A DNA stretch of 64,000 nucleotides, from positions 1,227,501 to 1,291,500 of the forward strand of contig CM061247.1 of assembly GCA_022605425.2 (NCBI GenBank). Reading direction: 5' to 3'. Within the stretch, counting starts at the first letter, position 1. Every line of letters begins with the position of its first letter. Shown here in pieces: positions 35,276 through 45,450 of the stretch. A program made the translations under genes and the position numbers. The stretch is from Hamiltosporidium tvaerminnensis. Its lineage: Eukaryota > Microsporidia > Dubosqiidae. The notes below the pieces were generated by a model that worked only from the letters and a program-made list of their open reading frames with translations, was not told where the DNA came from and searched no databases.

Positions 35276-36176
35276 ATGGGACGATATGGCCAACAATTAA
35301 AAATTCAGAAAGAAATGAATCGCAGAAACGGATATATTGGTGCTTTCATTATATTACAGCTCCTTCAAACCATTTTTTCGGCTATTTTATTTAACTTAAA
35401 GTTAGTCGAGATAAAGTTTATTACAACAAGTGTAGTAGCATTGACATTTTTACACATCTCTTCAACCATTTATATCGTTAACGCAATTTACGAAAAAAAT
35501 TTAGCACAAATATTTGTAGGAATCTTTATTTCTACAGTTGGAATTGTAGCTGAAATTTTTAATGCTTTCGATTCTGATACTTTTGGCAAACGATTTTTTG
35601 GTATTCTTGTGGTACTTACATTTATTACGCAATTAGTGGTGGGTTTAAGACTTTCTTACAATGATCTTTTGGATATTGAATGGTATTATTTTAAAAAAAT
35701 AGGTGCTGATGCAGATAAAAAAGGTAAGTTTATCAATTTAATTATTAGACGCGTTTAAAATACGAGGAAATCTAACAATGTTCTACAAAGCACATAATAT
35801 AATGATAATCAGTGCATTCTTTGTGTCTGTAACTGATATTCGATTTAGCAATGCCATTTTTGTGATAAATGCATTTTTGTGGCTATCCATTATTTTTATT
35901 GTTTATATAGGATTGAATTCTGAAGTCCCCATTGTTCGAAAAACCGGTATTTTTTTAGTTGCTACGGATATATTTTATATGATTTTTAAAATCGTTTATG
36001 TTTCTATTTTTTTTAATGGTCTATTAACGTAAGTGATTTTATTTTCTAATTTTAGCGGCAGGATTATAACTTGGGTATATAAAATGATAATAGAGGTGAT
36101 ATTCCTTTATTATTTATGTGTTGATATGCGATATTTTGGGAAAGGTTTAATCAAGTACTATTACAAGTATGATTAA
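35276..36176 (+). CDS. Multi-pass membrane protein, UPF0658 (Golgi)-like, three exons
   Basis: Spliced product of 282 residues: exons 35276-35723, 35749-36028 and 36056-36176. Removing a 25-nt and a 27-nt intron turns two separate open frames plus a third segment into one frame ending at TAA 36174-36176. Each unspliced frame stops within a few codons of the donor. About seven to eight hydrophobic segments are visible (residues ~20-41, 47-70, 77-96, 105-126, ~165-185, ~195-215, ~222-245 and a last one in exon 3). The block WYYFKKIGADADKK (136-149) followed by a basic-aromatic stretch resembles the conserved loop of the fungal UPF0658 Golgi membrane proteins. That assignment is from memory of the family and is moderate. 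The molecular function of the family is not known. A GGG motif lies just upstream of the ATG. Confidence 0.75.
35724..35748 (+). other. Intron 1, 25 nt
   Basis: Starts GTAAGTTT and ends TTATTAG. Splicing leaves a split codon (G/AC, Asp) and fuses the 160-codon frame, which otherwise stops at 35756-35758, to the frame that contains the ATG at 35778. The donor is a perfect GTAAGT. The TTTAATTATTAG end places a branch-point-like A only a few bases from the acceptor, as in microsporidian introns. Confidence 0.85.
36029..36055 (+). other. Intron 2, 27 nt
   Basis: Starts GTAAGTGA and ends TTCTAATTTTAG. Without splicing the frame stops at 36030-36032, inside the donor. With splicing it continues 40 codons to TAA at 36174, adding one more hydrophobic segment and a Tyr/Lys-rich tail. 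The split codon is AC/C (Thr). Confidence 0.85.
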
Positions 36177-38738
36177 ATGATATTTTATCACTTTTTTTTG
36201 TATTTTTTGCTTTAAAATTTAATTAAGAGACTGATTGTTGTAAACTATTACATTTTATCAAAAAAAACTGCGCTTAGATAAAATATGTAATTTTTTAATA
36301 TTTATGATTTAATAGCATAAATTTGGAAGAAATCAGTTATATTTACCTTTTTTAGAAAAATTTTGATTATATTACTAAGAATGCCATGAAAATATTGAGT
36401 ATATAGAAATAATTACATGATTGAATTTTCTGAATGAAAAATATTGTCAAATTAAAGATAAGCCTCGAAACCAGATAGGCTTTGTGTAATAGCACGAAAT
36501 ATATATTAGTCAACACAACATACAAATTTTCTGATAATTGCCTCTCTTATAGTTAATCATTTAACTAGAAATACTATCCAGAATTAATTTTATCAGTGGT
36601 TGATATAATTCAGATCTTATTTATTATCTTTATCTCATAATATATTTAATAAAAGATATTTTTTCATTGGATCAATTAAAGTATAATATTATCTGTTAAA
36701 TGTTTTAAATTTGCTGATGAACTTTTATTATTTTAAATTTATGCTTCTGAATGAACACAAATTGTTTTTGTTACATAATTTATGAGTTTATCTCTTTAAT
36801 CAACTATATGGGCAGGGGTTATTTTATGACATGTTAATTTTAAGCTTAATAATCTGATTGTCTCAAGCCGATTCTAATATTTGCTCTCCTCAAAAAAATA
36901 TCTTGATTTCCAACTTTTTTTTAATTTTATAAAATATTTTACATGTAAATTTCTCCATTTATACGAAATCTAGTAAAATGTTCTTTTTAAATTTATATCA
37001 ATAAAGTGAATTCTTTGATCCTAAAATAATCAAAATTATCCGTACAAGTACTCTTTTATTCTTATAAAATCAAGGAATTTAATGAAACCTGAATTATAGG
37101 ACTCTTTTTGTGCTGCTTATATATTTTTTTACATACAATTACATCTTTATTATAAAAATTATGATTAATGAATTAAAACTTTAAAATTGAATTCTTTGGA
37201 AATTTTAAGTGCACAAGATGTTAAATGTATCTCCTTTTATTATTACCATTGATCCTATAAGTTCTATAAATAAATAATAAAAATCCCAATATATCATATT
37301 GACGGGTTTATAAATATCTATATATGATATTACTTGGAAATATGATAAGAGATTAGAAAAATACGGGTAGTAAAAAGCGTGAATATAAATAAGCAAACTT
37401 ATATTGAAAGCAAATTTGAAATCCACGGAATTGCAGGAATATACGAATATTCTCGAGGATCTTTAAATGATTTAAATGAAGGCTAAAGCGTTTTTTTAAA
37501 TCAGCGGTTTTTTTTGCGGAACTCTATTTATTATTTTTCTCTAAGAATTGGCTTGAGTTTATAAATTCTCTCTTCGTTTAAAATATGGCATTGTAAAAGT
37601 TGTAGGTTATGTGATCGAAAAGTAAAAAATAAGAATACATTTTCTTTTTATTTACATTTTATAATGTTTGGTCTAGTACGGAGATATGAAATGTTATTTT
37701 ATATTTTTTTTTATAGATTAAATTAATTCTTGAAAATATCTTCTTGTTAATAACGCTTAAAAGCAAAATCTTCAATTAAATATAATTTAGGAATTTTACG
37801 ACTTGAACATTTAGGTTTATTTACTTTGTTTTTTCGAAATAGATTATAAAAGGCCTTCCGTATCTTTATAGCATATATTAAGTCATTAGGAATCTCTACA
37901 AATTTATATTTTTTCCGAAGCATTTCTTTTTGTTTCGAGATTCATTCATTCAGAAAAAGCTAAATTTTAAGAAATTCTCAATTCAATTAACTCTTCTTTA
38001 TTATATGCTGTTATTTATTCTATTGGTTTATAAAATCAGAAAGAAAGAAAAAAACTGGTATCTAAAATATCTTTTAATCAAATAAGTATACAATCGAGTG
38101 TTCTATTGATAATTTAGTGAATTCTTTTACTCTAGTGTTTGCAAACACTATAATTTATTAAAGCAGTTCAATGAATTCAACAGATGTTATAAAAACCTGA
38201 ATATTTTAATATTCTTGGTACCTTTAAGTATCAACTGTGTATAATACGGAATACTTATAATGATTTCCTAAAAATTTGAAAGTATATGGTTCAACTATAA
38301 CTTTAAAATGTAGAATATTTACTGAAAGAATATTTTCTGGTGATTGATTTGTCAAAGTATATTTGAAACCAAAACAAGACTATTTCAGTCTTCATCTTTA
38401 AGCCTTTCCGTAGATTTAAAAATCAAACCGACCAAGAAAATATGGTTTAGCTGTTGATCATTGCTTTGCCATAAAAATTACTAATGGGATGCTGGAACTT
38501 AATTACCGATTTTATAATTTCTATAAATGTGTTTGTCTATTTATCAAATATAATACCTACATAATTCGAATTTATTTTTCTTAACCAATCCCGATGCAGC
38601 GATAGCAGTTCAATATATAAAACGAGTGTGTACATAAACAAATCCAAACTGAATTATCGTAAAAATATTTATGATTCTAAGCTCAGCTTTTCTATGAAAA
38701 AAATATTAAAATATTGTAATTCTTATAATTAGATTCTA
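36177..38738. other. AT-rich intergenic stretch
   Basis: About 2.5 kb without a supportable gene. The 73-codon minus frame at 37205-37426 has no motif and lies in random-looking sequence. Confidence 0.5.
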
Positions 38739-39017
38739 ATCATTGTTAATTTTTATTTAATAAAATTCTGGGTTTAAATATTTTTACCATTTTTATATAT
38801 TTTCTTCTACCTCTTTAACCACTATTGTCTCTTCTTCCAAATCCAACTCTTCATTTATGTTTATGGTCGGTTCCTCTAAAGGGGTTCCTCCTTGTGAAAT
38901 AAGGGGTGTATTATTTTTTGGTTTTTATTTTTTGCACCATCTTCCTTTTTACTTGCTTGTTTTAAAGGGGGTGTTGGTTCCTTATGCATCTCTGCTCTCA
39001 TAATAATCTTTGTTAAT
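38739..39017 (-). mobile_element. LINE 3'-end fragment with near-identical target repeats
   Basis: Minus-strand copy of the last ~250 bp of the R4/Dong-like LINE (38751-39005): the C-terminal coding end and the shared 3' terminus AACCCAGAATTTTATTAAAT. It is 5'-truncated at the TTATGAGAGCAGAG position. It is bordered by ATCATTGTTAAT (38739-38750) and ATCTTTGTTAAT (39006-39017), 11 of 12 identical, which I read as its TSD. The right-hand repeat is also the TSD of the unit A copy next to it. Confidence 0.8.
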
Positions 39018-39766
39018 TTTATAAGCACTTTATTTAAAAGTATCACATCTTTTTAAAACAGTGGCAAGTGTTATATTTGTTTTCATGTCATTAACACAGT
39101 TCTAGGTTTAACATAAATAACTGCTACCCCAATACTCCATAAGTACCCCCTCCATACCTAACTCCCAAAGCCTTTCATCTACAAGGTGTGTAGAACCTAA
39201 TTACTAGGCGAAGCAGTTGCCCGGAGTTTGTTAATGTCCGTTGCATGGAGTGTGATCGAAGGCCGAAGCCCCCTGGGCTCCCCCAAGACTATGCAGCATT
39301 CCCACTTACTCTACACTTTCTGAACCCAATAAACTTCTAGCTAAGATATATTTCAGAGATTTACATGGGTCCACCTAGACAGTGCAATGTCATACCAACA
39401 GGTATAACTAGCAACTTAGCCTTCCCGGCTTTTAATGGTTTTAATTTTTATATCTCCCAGGCGCCAAGTCTTCTTATCCGAGTAAGGCATGGCTAGGTTT
39501 CCATACTTTTACATGGCAATTACTTACATATTCAGCTGCGGTCTGCAATCTAGTTACACAAAAAACTAAAATAATTTTTTAGAAAAAGTTTCGCCATTTC
39601 TTAGACCTCTCCTCCTCATAACAACTCCCATGGAACAACCAAAGATTTAGTGTGGTCTTATTACCACCGAAAATTCAAACAATGATTCTCATACCAGTTT
39701 CACACACTCATTGCCAAGCAGAAAGTTTTTTATGTGGTTATCCTCCCTCCACACATCTTTGTTAAT
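39006..39766 (-). mobile_element. Unit A retroposon with perfect 12-bp TSD
   Basis: Full-length unit A (39018-39754) in minus orientation, flanked by identical ATCTTTGTTAAT at 39006-39017 and 39755-39766. The 5' end GTGGAGGGAGGATAACC lies at 39752, two bases from the TSD. The 3' tail is …CTTTTAAATAAAGTGC. It is a close relative of the 44 and 52 kb copies. No frame is open across it. Confidence 0.92.
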
Positions 39767-41589
39767 AAACATTAATCAAATATAATAAGTATTGTAAAAT
39801 TGGCCAGAAAAGACAATTAAATTAAATAAAAATCGATAATATTTTCTTATTTTAATGTGTATGTATAAAAATATACTTGAGTATATTTCAACAAAACATA
39901 AATTGAAATAAAAACACACAGATGCAAATTATGGAACTAAAAGTTCACATATTTTAAATTACATTTACTCGCTTGGTAAGTAACATTCGACACTAACTAA
40001 ATACAAGAAAATTAACATATTTTTTACGCTCTTTTTACATTTTTGTATTCTTATATCAAAAATAAAAAAAATGATTGACTTTTGAAAATATTACTGTAAT
40101 TTTAAATGTAAAATTCAAACAAAGCTTTAAAAATTCTATAATCCTGCGAAATATTTAATCAAATTTGGATTTTTCTAATGAAATAAACGTATTTATTTGG
40201 ATTTTGGATTTATTTGTCCATACAATGCAGCTGGATATCTTTTTCTGTATTTATTAAATATTTATTTTCATTGGTTAAATATTAAATACAATCAAAGGAA
40301 CTGAAAAAAGAATAATTCTTATATTTTTTGTTCTATTTAATTAATATTGTCTTTACTTAAATTTTAATTCATGGTTTTCTAATAAATGCATGTTATCTGC
40401 TTAAGCTATGAATATTAAGTCTTATTGAAACTACAAATAATAAATATAGTGGCAATTAGATATGTTTTGAACTTAAAAAGTAACCAAAACTAAAGAAATA
40501 TTATTTTAATTAATCCAGTTCATAAAGTAATAAAGAATGTTAGTCTTAAGGGAATTTTAGATTTAATTTTATTTATTAAATCAAATATTCTTTAAGACAA
40601 ACCCGTTTGTCTAATTAATCAATAAAAAATATGAAACCAGATTTTATTAAATCTAATTTTAATATAATCGATATCTTTTATTATTATACTTTACGCAAAG
40701 AAAAAAATATTTAACGAGACAATGTGTTCTCTTTTGAAATATGAAATATGTTGTAAAATATGAAGATAGTCAATGCTTCTATAAAGAAAACGTACTATCG
40801 CATAGGATAAGAACTAATCTCATGCAAATTGTGTATAACTTAATATTAAAATATAGCAATTTGATTATGTTTTAATGAATCAAAATGTAAAACGAAATTT
40901 AAATTTTTCTATAATAGTTTAAATGTATTTGTAATTAACAATTTCAAAGAGCTGATGTAATATTTACCTTAAAAGTACTATTTAGAATACTATTTTATAT
41001 TGAAATAATAATTTGATATCTATCTTTGAGTTTTGTGGTTGTTTAAATCTAAATTTTAGTTGTTTAAAACATTGAAAAATGATTGTTTAGAGTTTATATA
41101 TAGTTGTATTCGTATTTTAAAATTGAATTAAATATATGTTAAATACTATATGTATTGTTAATATCGCTTATGACAATATATAAATCATAAAGGAGAAGGT
41201 GTATCAAGATAATTTTGAGGCTCTGCAGTTCTAAATGAAGCAACAGTACCTTTTTTTACTAGGTTGACAAATTTTATAAAGGCTATTCTTAGCACAATGT
41301 TAAAACATGTGCTTAAAAGCTTCTAGATTATGTCATAATCACTTATTAGTAAATCCGAGATAAAATATAAGGTAATGATCACTTTTAAACTTCTTTGTTT
41401 GGAGAAAGACTTAATTAAAAAGACATAGTTGTAGATTAGATGAAATACAAATAAAAATTGAAATATAATGACATGAACATAATATAACTGTTTTGATTTA
41501 ACTATTGGTTATTTTGATATTTAAAAGACTTTAATTTGTTCACGGATTTTTTACATTTTTAAATAAATTATTTTTGAGAAATCTTAATT
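39767..41589. other. AT-rich intergenic stretch
   Basis: No gene, RNA or repeat that I can support. Confidence 0.5.
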
Positions 41590-42003
41590 TGTTTTACGAG
41601 GAGTTTATAGTTGTAGATTTAAAAGGTAATCATGATTAAATAATAAAAGTTCTATCTATTGAACCGGTATTTTATGATGATATAAAGCTTAATGATTTTC
41701 AAATTAACCTAAAAAATTTAATTATTGGGAAACAATCTAAATCTTTTATATATGTTTTACTTTAGAAAATACTCTTTATACGTTGACTTTTATTGTATTC
41801 TTATTGAATTTAAAATGATCTATCAAATGAAACACTGGCAACCGATAGATAAAATATACAAACTACCAATTACATGTGAAAAAATAAATATTTTCTTTTA
41901 TTTAGGAATAAGTATTAGAGCCATGAAAGAATGCAGAATTAAATGGATGATAGGCAGATTAATTATGAAAAAAAATGAAATAATAAAAATGTTCATTCAT
42001 TGA
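41590..42003 (+). pseudogene. Possible gene remnant
   Basis: Plus-strand protein-like text with stops and frame changes: YEEFIVVDLKGNH…, then VLSIEPVFYDDIKLNDFQI…, then an open frame from the ATG at 41752 to 42003 (83 codons; includes WQPIDKIYKLPITCEKI). No family is recognised. It could be a decayed host gene or chance. Confidence 0.22.
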
Positions 42004-42478
42004 TTAAATATATATTTCAACTATGAAAACATTAAAAAAACAAACACAATATTCAGATAGATTCTGGTTTACGATAGGATTGGTGAAAAAGACAATGTTT
42101 TGAATTAAAATAAGTTTTTTTATCAAGAATTTTCATCTTTGCTGTAATTTTCAGTTGGTTCTTCATGAGGAATAAGTATAAAGTGAATATTTTTTTTAAA
42201 AAACAATTTCTAATTGATCTTGGTTTAAATTATATTATTTTTTATAAACATGTGTTTAATCTTCTGAAGATCTTTTATCATTGAGAATAATTTAAATCAT
42301 ATAAATTATTTTTATAAAAATAATGTATAAACGGATATTAAAATATAAAAGACACTCGTGATCTTTAACTTTGTTTATCTAAAAATTATATTCGTAAAGA
42401 GTTATATAGATTTTAAAAAAAAATCTGAGGAAAAATACATTTTTATTAATTAGATTTTATTTGAACGGTTTTGAACAT
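42004..42478. other. Intergenic, nothing recognised
   Basis: AT-rich 3' flank of the coiled-coil gene. Confidence 0.45.
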
Positions 42479-44008
42479 TTAACTGTTTTGTTTTTTGACT
42501 TTTACGAGTTCTGCTTTCAGATTTAAATTCTCTTCTTCAAGATCATCAATTTTTTTTCTACTTTCCTGTAATCGTTTTTTAATATCAGTTACAATATTAT
42601 TTTGATAATAGGAAATTTCATGTTCCATATTATTTATTCTTTCTGTTAAATTTGCGTTTTTGTTGTTTAAAGATTTGTTCTCTGTCGTTAAATTGATGAT
42701 TTTATCTTCCATTTCTGTTTTCATAGCTTCTTGTGCTTTCAAACATTGCTCTTGAATTACTAAGAAATCAAAATATGTTTCTTCTTTGGTATCCTTGGGT
42801 GATATTATTTCAAAATTATCATTAATTTCTTTTATTGAAATCAAATGAGTCTGCAGTTTTTGAAAAAGAGTGAACAAATCTTTTGTTACAAATTCTATAA
42901 GTTCTTTAACATTCTGCTTAATTATGTCGCTAATATTTTGTTTTTGATTATTTGTTTCTAAATTGTTTTTTTTAGTGGTATTTTCATTGGTATCTTGTGT
43001 TTTGACATTAGATTTATCATTATTTTCTTTTGATGAATCTATTTTCTCTGTATTTTTAGAATCAATTTTGCTATTCTTTACATTTGTGGATTCAGAAGAT
43101 GACTTTTGTATTTCTTTATTGTCATTTTTTGTTTCATTGGTTTTAATTTCTTTTAAAGAAATCCCAGATTGATCTATAATCCACTGTATAATCTCAAACA
43201 AGCCATTTTCTTTGAGACAAACAGATAAATCTAATATTTTATCGAATATATTTTTGTTTTCTGATATGCATTTTAAAACAAATTCTCGTATAAAATTTAA
43301 ACCGTTTTCATCTATAAAATCGTAATCTTTTTTTATATTTTTTTTCAACTCGTCAAAAGTATACTTTGCTGGCAAAAATATGTATTTCATATTGTATTTC
43401 TCTAAAAGAATATAAATGAAATAAAACGAATTATTCTGTGTTGAATGTGAATGGTCAAAAATATAAGCAATGAACCGCAATAAATAATTTAAATCATTTT
43501 TATCTGTAATTTCTATATATTTAGAAATATTTTTATAAATACAAAATACTTCTCTTTCATTGTCATTCTTTGAAATTTTATTTGATGCAAGAATATTTTT
43601 AACTGCCATTTGATCAATTTTTAAAATAGAATCAGTATTCTTTTGTGTGCTGCATTTTTTAGCTTCTCTACTCACTGTATCGTTTCCCGTTCCAATAATA
43701 TAACTAAAATCAAATTCAGATTTGATATATCTTGCTCCGCTAAGCTTAATCCAAACTGAAAATCTTAACTCATCGTTGATTTCTCCTATCTGCTTTAAAA
43801 CGTAACATCCATCCATTTTCTTTTCTGATAACAGAAATGCCCAAAATTCCCATTCATTGTTCTTGCTGCGCATATCTTTGTTATAAACACATACATCTGA
43901 ACAGTGCTTCTTTGTACATCTAAGTCTTCTAAATGTAGTACTAGGATAAACAGCTTCTTCTGCATATTCAGGAACATTTTTTCCCAACAGCATTTTATCA
44001 ATAAACAT
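42479..44008 (-). CDS. 509-residue protein with C-terminal coiled coil, unknown function
   Basis: Intact ATG-to-TAA frame. I do not recognise the family. Residues 1-283 are folded-looking, with a small cysteine cluster (C31, C36, C40), a W/F-rich segment NEWEFWAFLL at 51-60, and helical stretches at 170-280. Residues 284-362 are a low-complexity Asn/Lys/Ser/Glu/Thr linker. Residues ~415-506 have strong heptad patterning typical of a parallel coiled coil (…LTERINNMEHEISYYQNN). No signal peptide is visible, so it is probably cytoplasmic, perhaps structural or scaffolding. The first ATG of the frame was chosen. Its upstream side holds a LINE scrap (44254-44338) and a unit A copy (44.4-45.15 kb), either of which could affect its promoter. 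The 64-codon and 69-codon plus frames inside are shadows. Confidence 0.88.
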   Translation of the reverse strand: MFIDKMLLGKNVPEYAEEAVYPSTTFRRLRCTKKHCSDVCVYNKDMRSKNNEWEFWAFLLSEKKMDGCYVLKQIGEINDELRFSVWIKLSGARYIKSEFDFSYIIGTGNDTVSREAKKCSTQKNTDSILKIDQMAVKNILASNKISKNDNEREVFCIYKNISKYIEITDKNDLNYLLRFIAYIFDHSHSTQNNSFYFIYILLEKYNMKYIFLPAKYTFDELKKNIKKDYDFIDENGLNFIREFVLKCISENKNIFDKILDLSVCLKENGLFEIIQWIIDQSGISLKEIKTNETKNDNKEIQKSSSESTNVKNSKIDSKNTEKIDSSKENNDKSNVKTQDTNENTTKKNNLETNNQKQNISDIIKQNVKELIEFVTKDLFTLFQKLQTHLISIKEINDNFEIISPKDTKEETYFDFLVIQEQCLKAQEAMKTEMEDKIINLTTENKSLNNKNANLTERINNMEHEISYYQNNIVTDIKKRLQESRKKIDDLEEENLNLKAELVKVKKQNS

Positions 44009-44253
44009 TACAATTTTTGCTTCTACCTCTTTTATTTTTTATATTCACCAATAGCATATTTTATAAAGAAAAAGGAGACCTTATCTCTGCAAAAATGATT
44101 TAATTGGTTTCATTAATTATCACATTTTCTTAAATATGTTCTTATTTGATAAAAAAATATTTATCTCTTCTTTTTCATATATAATTAACATTTTTAATAA
44201 ATATATTGATTTATTTTAATTAACTAAATTAAATATTTCTATTTCTGTTTTTG

Positions 44254-44338
44254 AGAGATAAATTCTTGAGTAAAATCAAAGAAATCTCAATGAAGGAAAT
44301 TGGAAAAGTGGTGGTCCGAACTAGAAAACATCCAAATA
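44254..44338 (+). mobile_element. 85-bp internal LINE fragment
   Basis: Nearly identical to 53297-53379 of the long LINE copy (35-base and 41-base identical blocks separated by a short divergent patch), but contains neither LINE terminus. The flanks CTATTTCTGTTT (44237-44250 region) and CTATTTCGTGTTT (about 44356-44368) differ by one inserted base and may be a TSD. Confidence 0.85.
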
Positions 44339-44403
44339 TTATAATTGTGATTCTCTATTTCGTGTTTAATATTTAAATAAATAAATTGCTTTAAAATTAT
44401 ATT

Positions 44404-45162
44404 TTCCATCAAATAAATAAAATTTATTTAAAAATATCACATCTTTTTACAATAGGGGCAAGTGTTATATTTGTTTTCATGACATTAACGCAGTTCTAGG
44501 TTTAACATAAATAACTGCTACCCCAACACTCCATCGGTAACCCCTGCGATACCTACGTCCCAAAGCCTTTCATCTACCAGGTGTGTAGAACCTAATTGAT
44601 AGGCGAGGCAGTTGCCGGAGTTCGTTAATGTCCGTTGCATGGAGTGTGATCGAAGGCCGAAGCCCCCCCTGGGCTCCCCCAAGACTATGCAGCATTCCCA
44701 CTTACTCTACACTTTCTGAACCCAATAAACTTCTAGCTAAGATATATTTCAGAGATTTACATGGGGTTCACCTAGACAGTGCAATGTCATACCAACAGGT
44801 ATAACCTGCTACTTAGCTCTCCCGGCTTTTAATGGGTTTTATTTTTATATCTCCCAGGCGCTAAGTCTTCTAACCCGAGTGAGCAAGGCTAGGTTTCCAT
44901 GCTTTTACATGGCAATTACCTACATGTTCAGCTGCGGTCTGCAATCTGGTTACCTAAAAAACTACAAATAAATTTGTAGAAAAAGTTTCTCCTTTTCTTA
45001 GACTTCTCCTCTTCATAACAACTCCCATAAAACAACCAAAGATGTAGTGTGGTTTTATTCCCACCAAAAATCCAAACAATGATCTCACAACAGTTTCACA
45101 CACTCATTGCCAAGCAGAAAGTTTTTTATGTGGTTATCCTCCCTCCACAATTCCATCAAATA
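44404..45162 (-). mobile_element. Unit A retroposon with perfect 12-bp TSD
   Basis: Full-length unit A (44416-45150) in minus orientation between identical TTCCATCAAATA repeats at 44404-44415 and 45151-45162. The 5' end GTGGAGGGAGGATAACC is at 45148, two bases from the TSD; the tail reads ATATTTTTAAATAAATTTTATT. It is the cleanest stand-alone copy and defines the family at about 735 bp. It contains no open frame. Confidence 0.95.
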
Positions 45163-45450
45163 TATAATTAAATTTTAGACATTGAAAAAAAATTATAATT
45201 CTAAAAAGGTTTAAAATTATTCCAAAGATGATGTGACATTTTCAAGTAATTTCATTTTTAAGTCATTTTATAGAGATTTACCAGCTCTTGAGCAAAATAT
45301 AAAAATCTAAAATAAATATTTTTTTATTTTAAAAATTTCATCTAGAAAATAAATTCTTCAAGATTAATTGAATTAATAAAACATTTTTCATAAAAATACA
45401 ACTTAAAACAGATTTTTCTTTTGAACAAATCAATCATAAAAAGAAATCAT

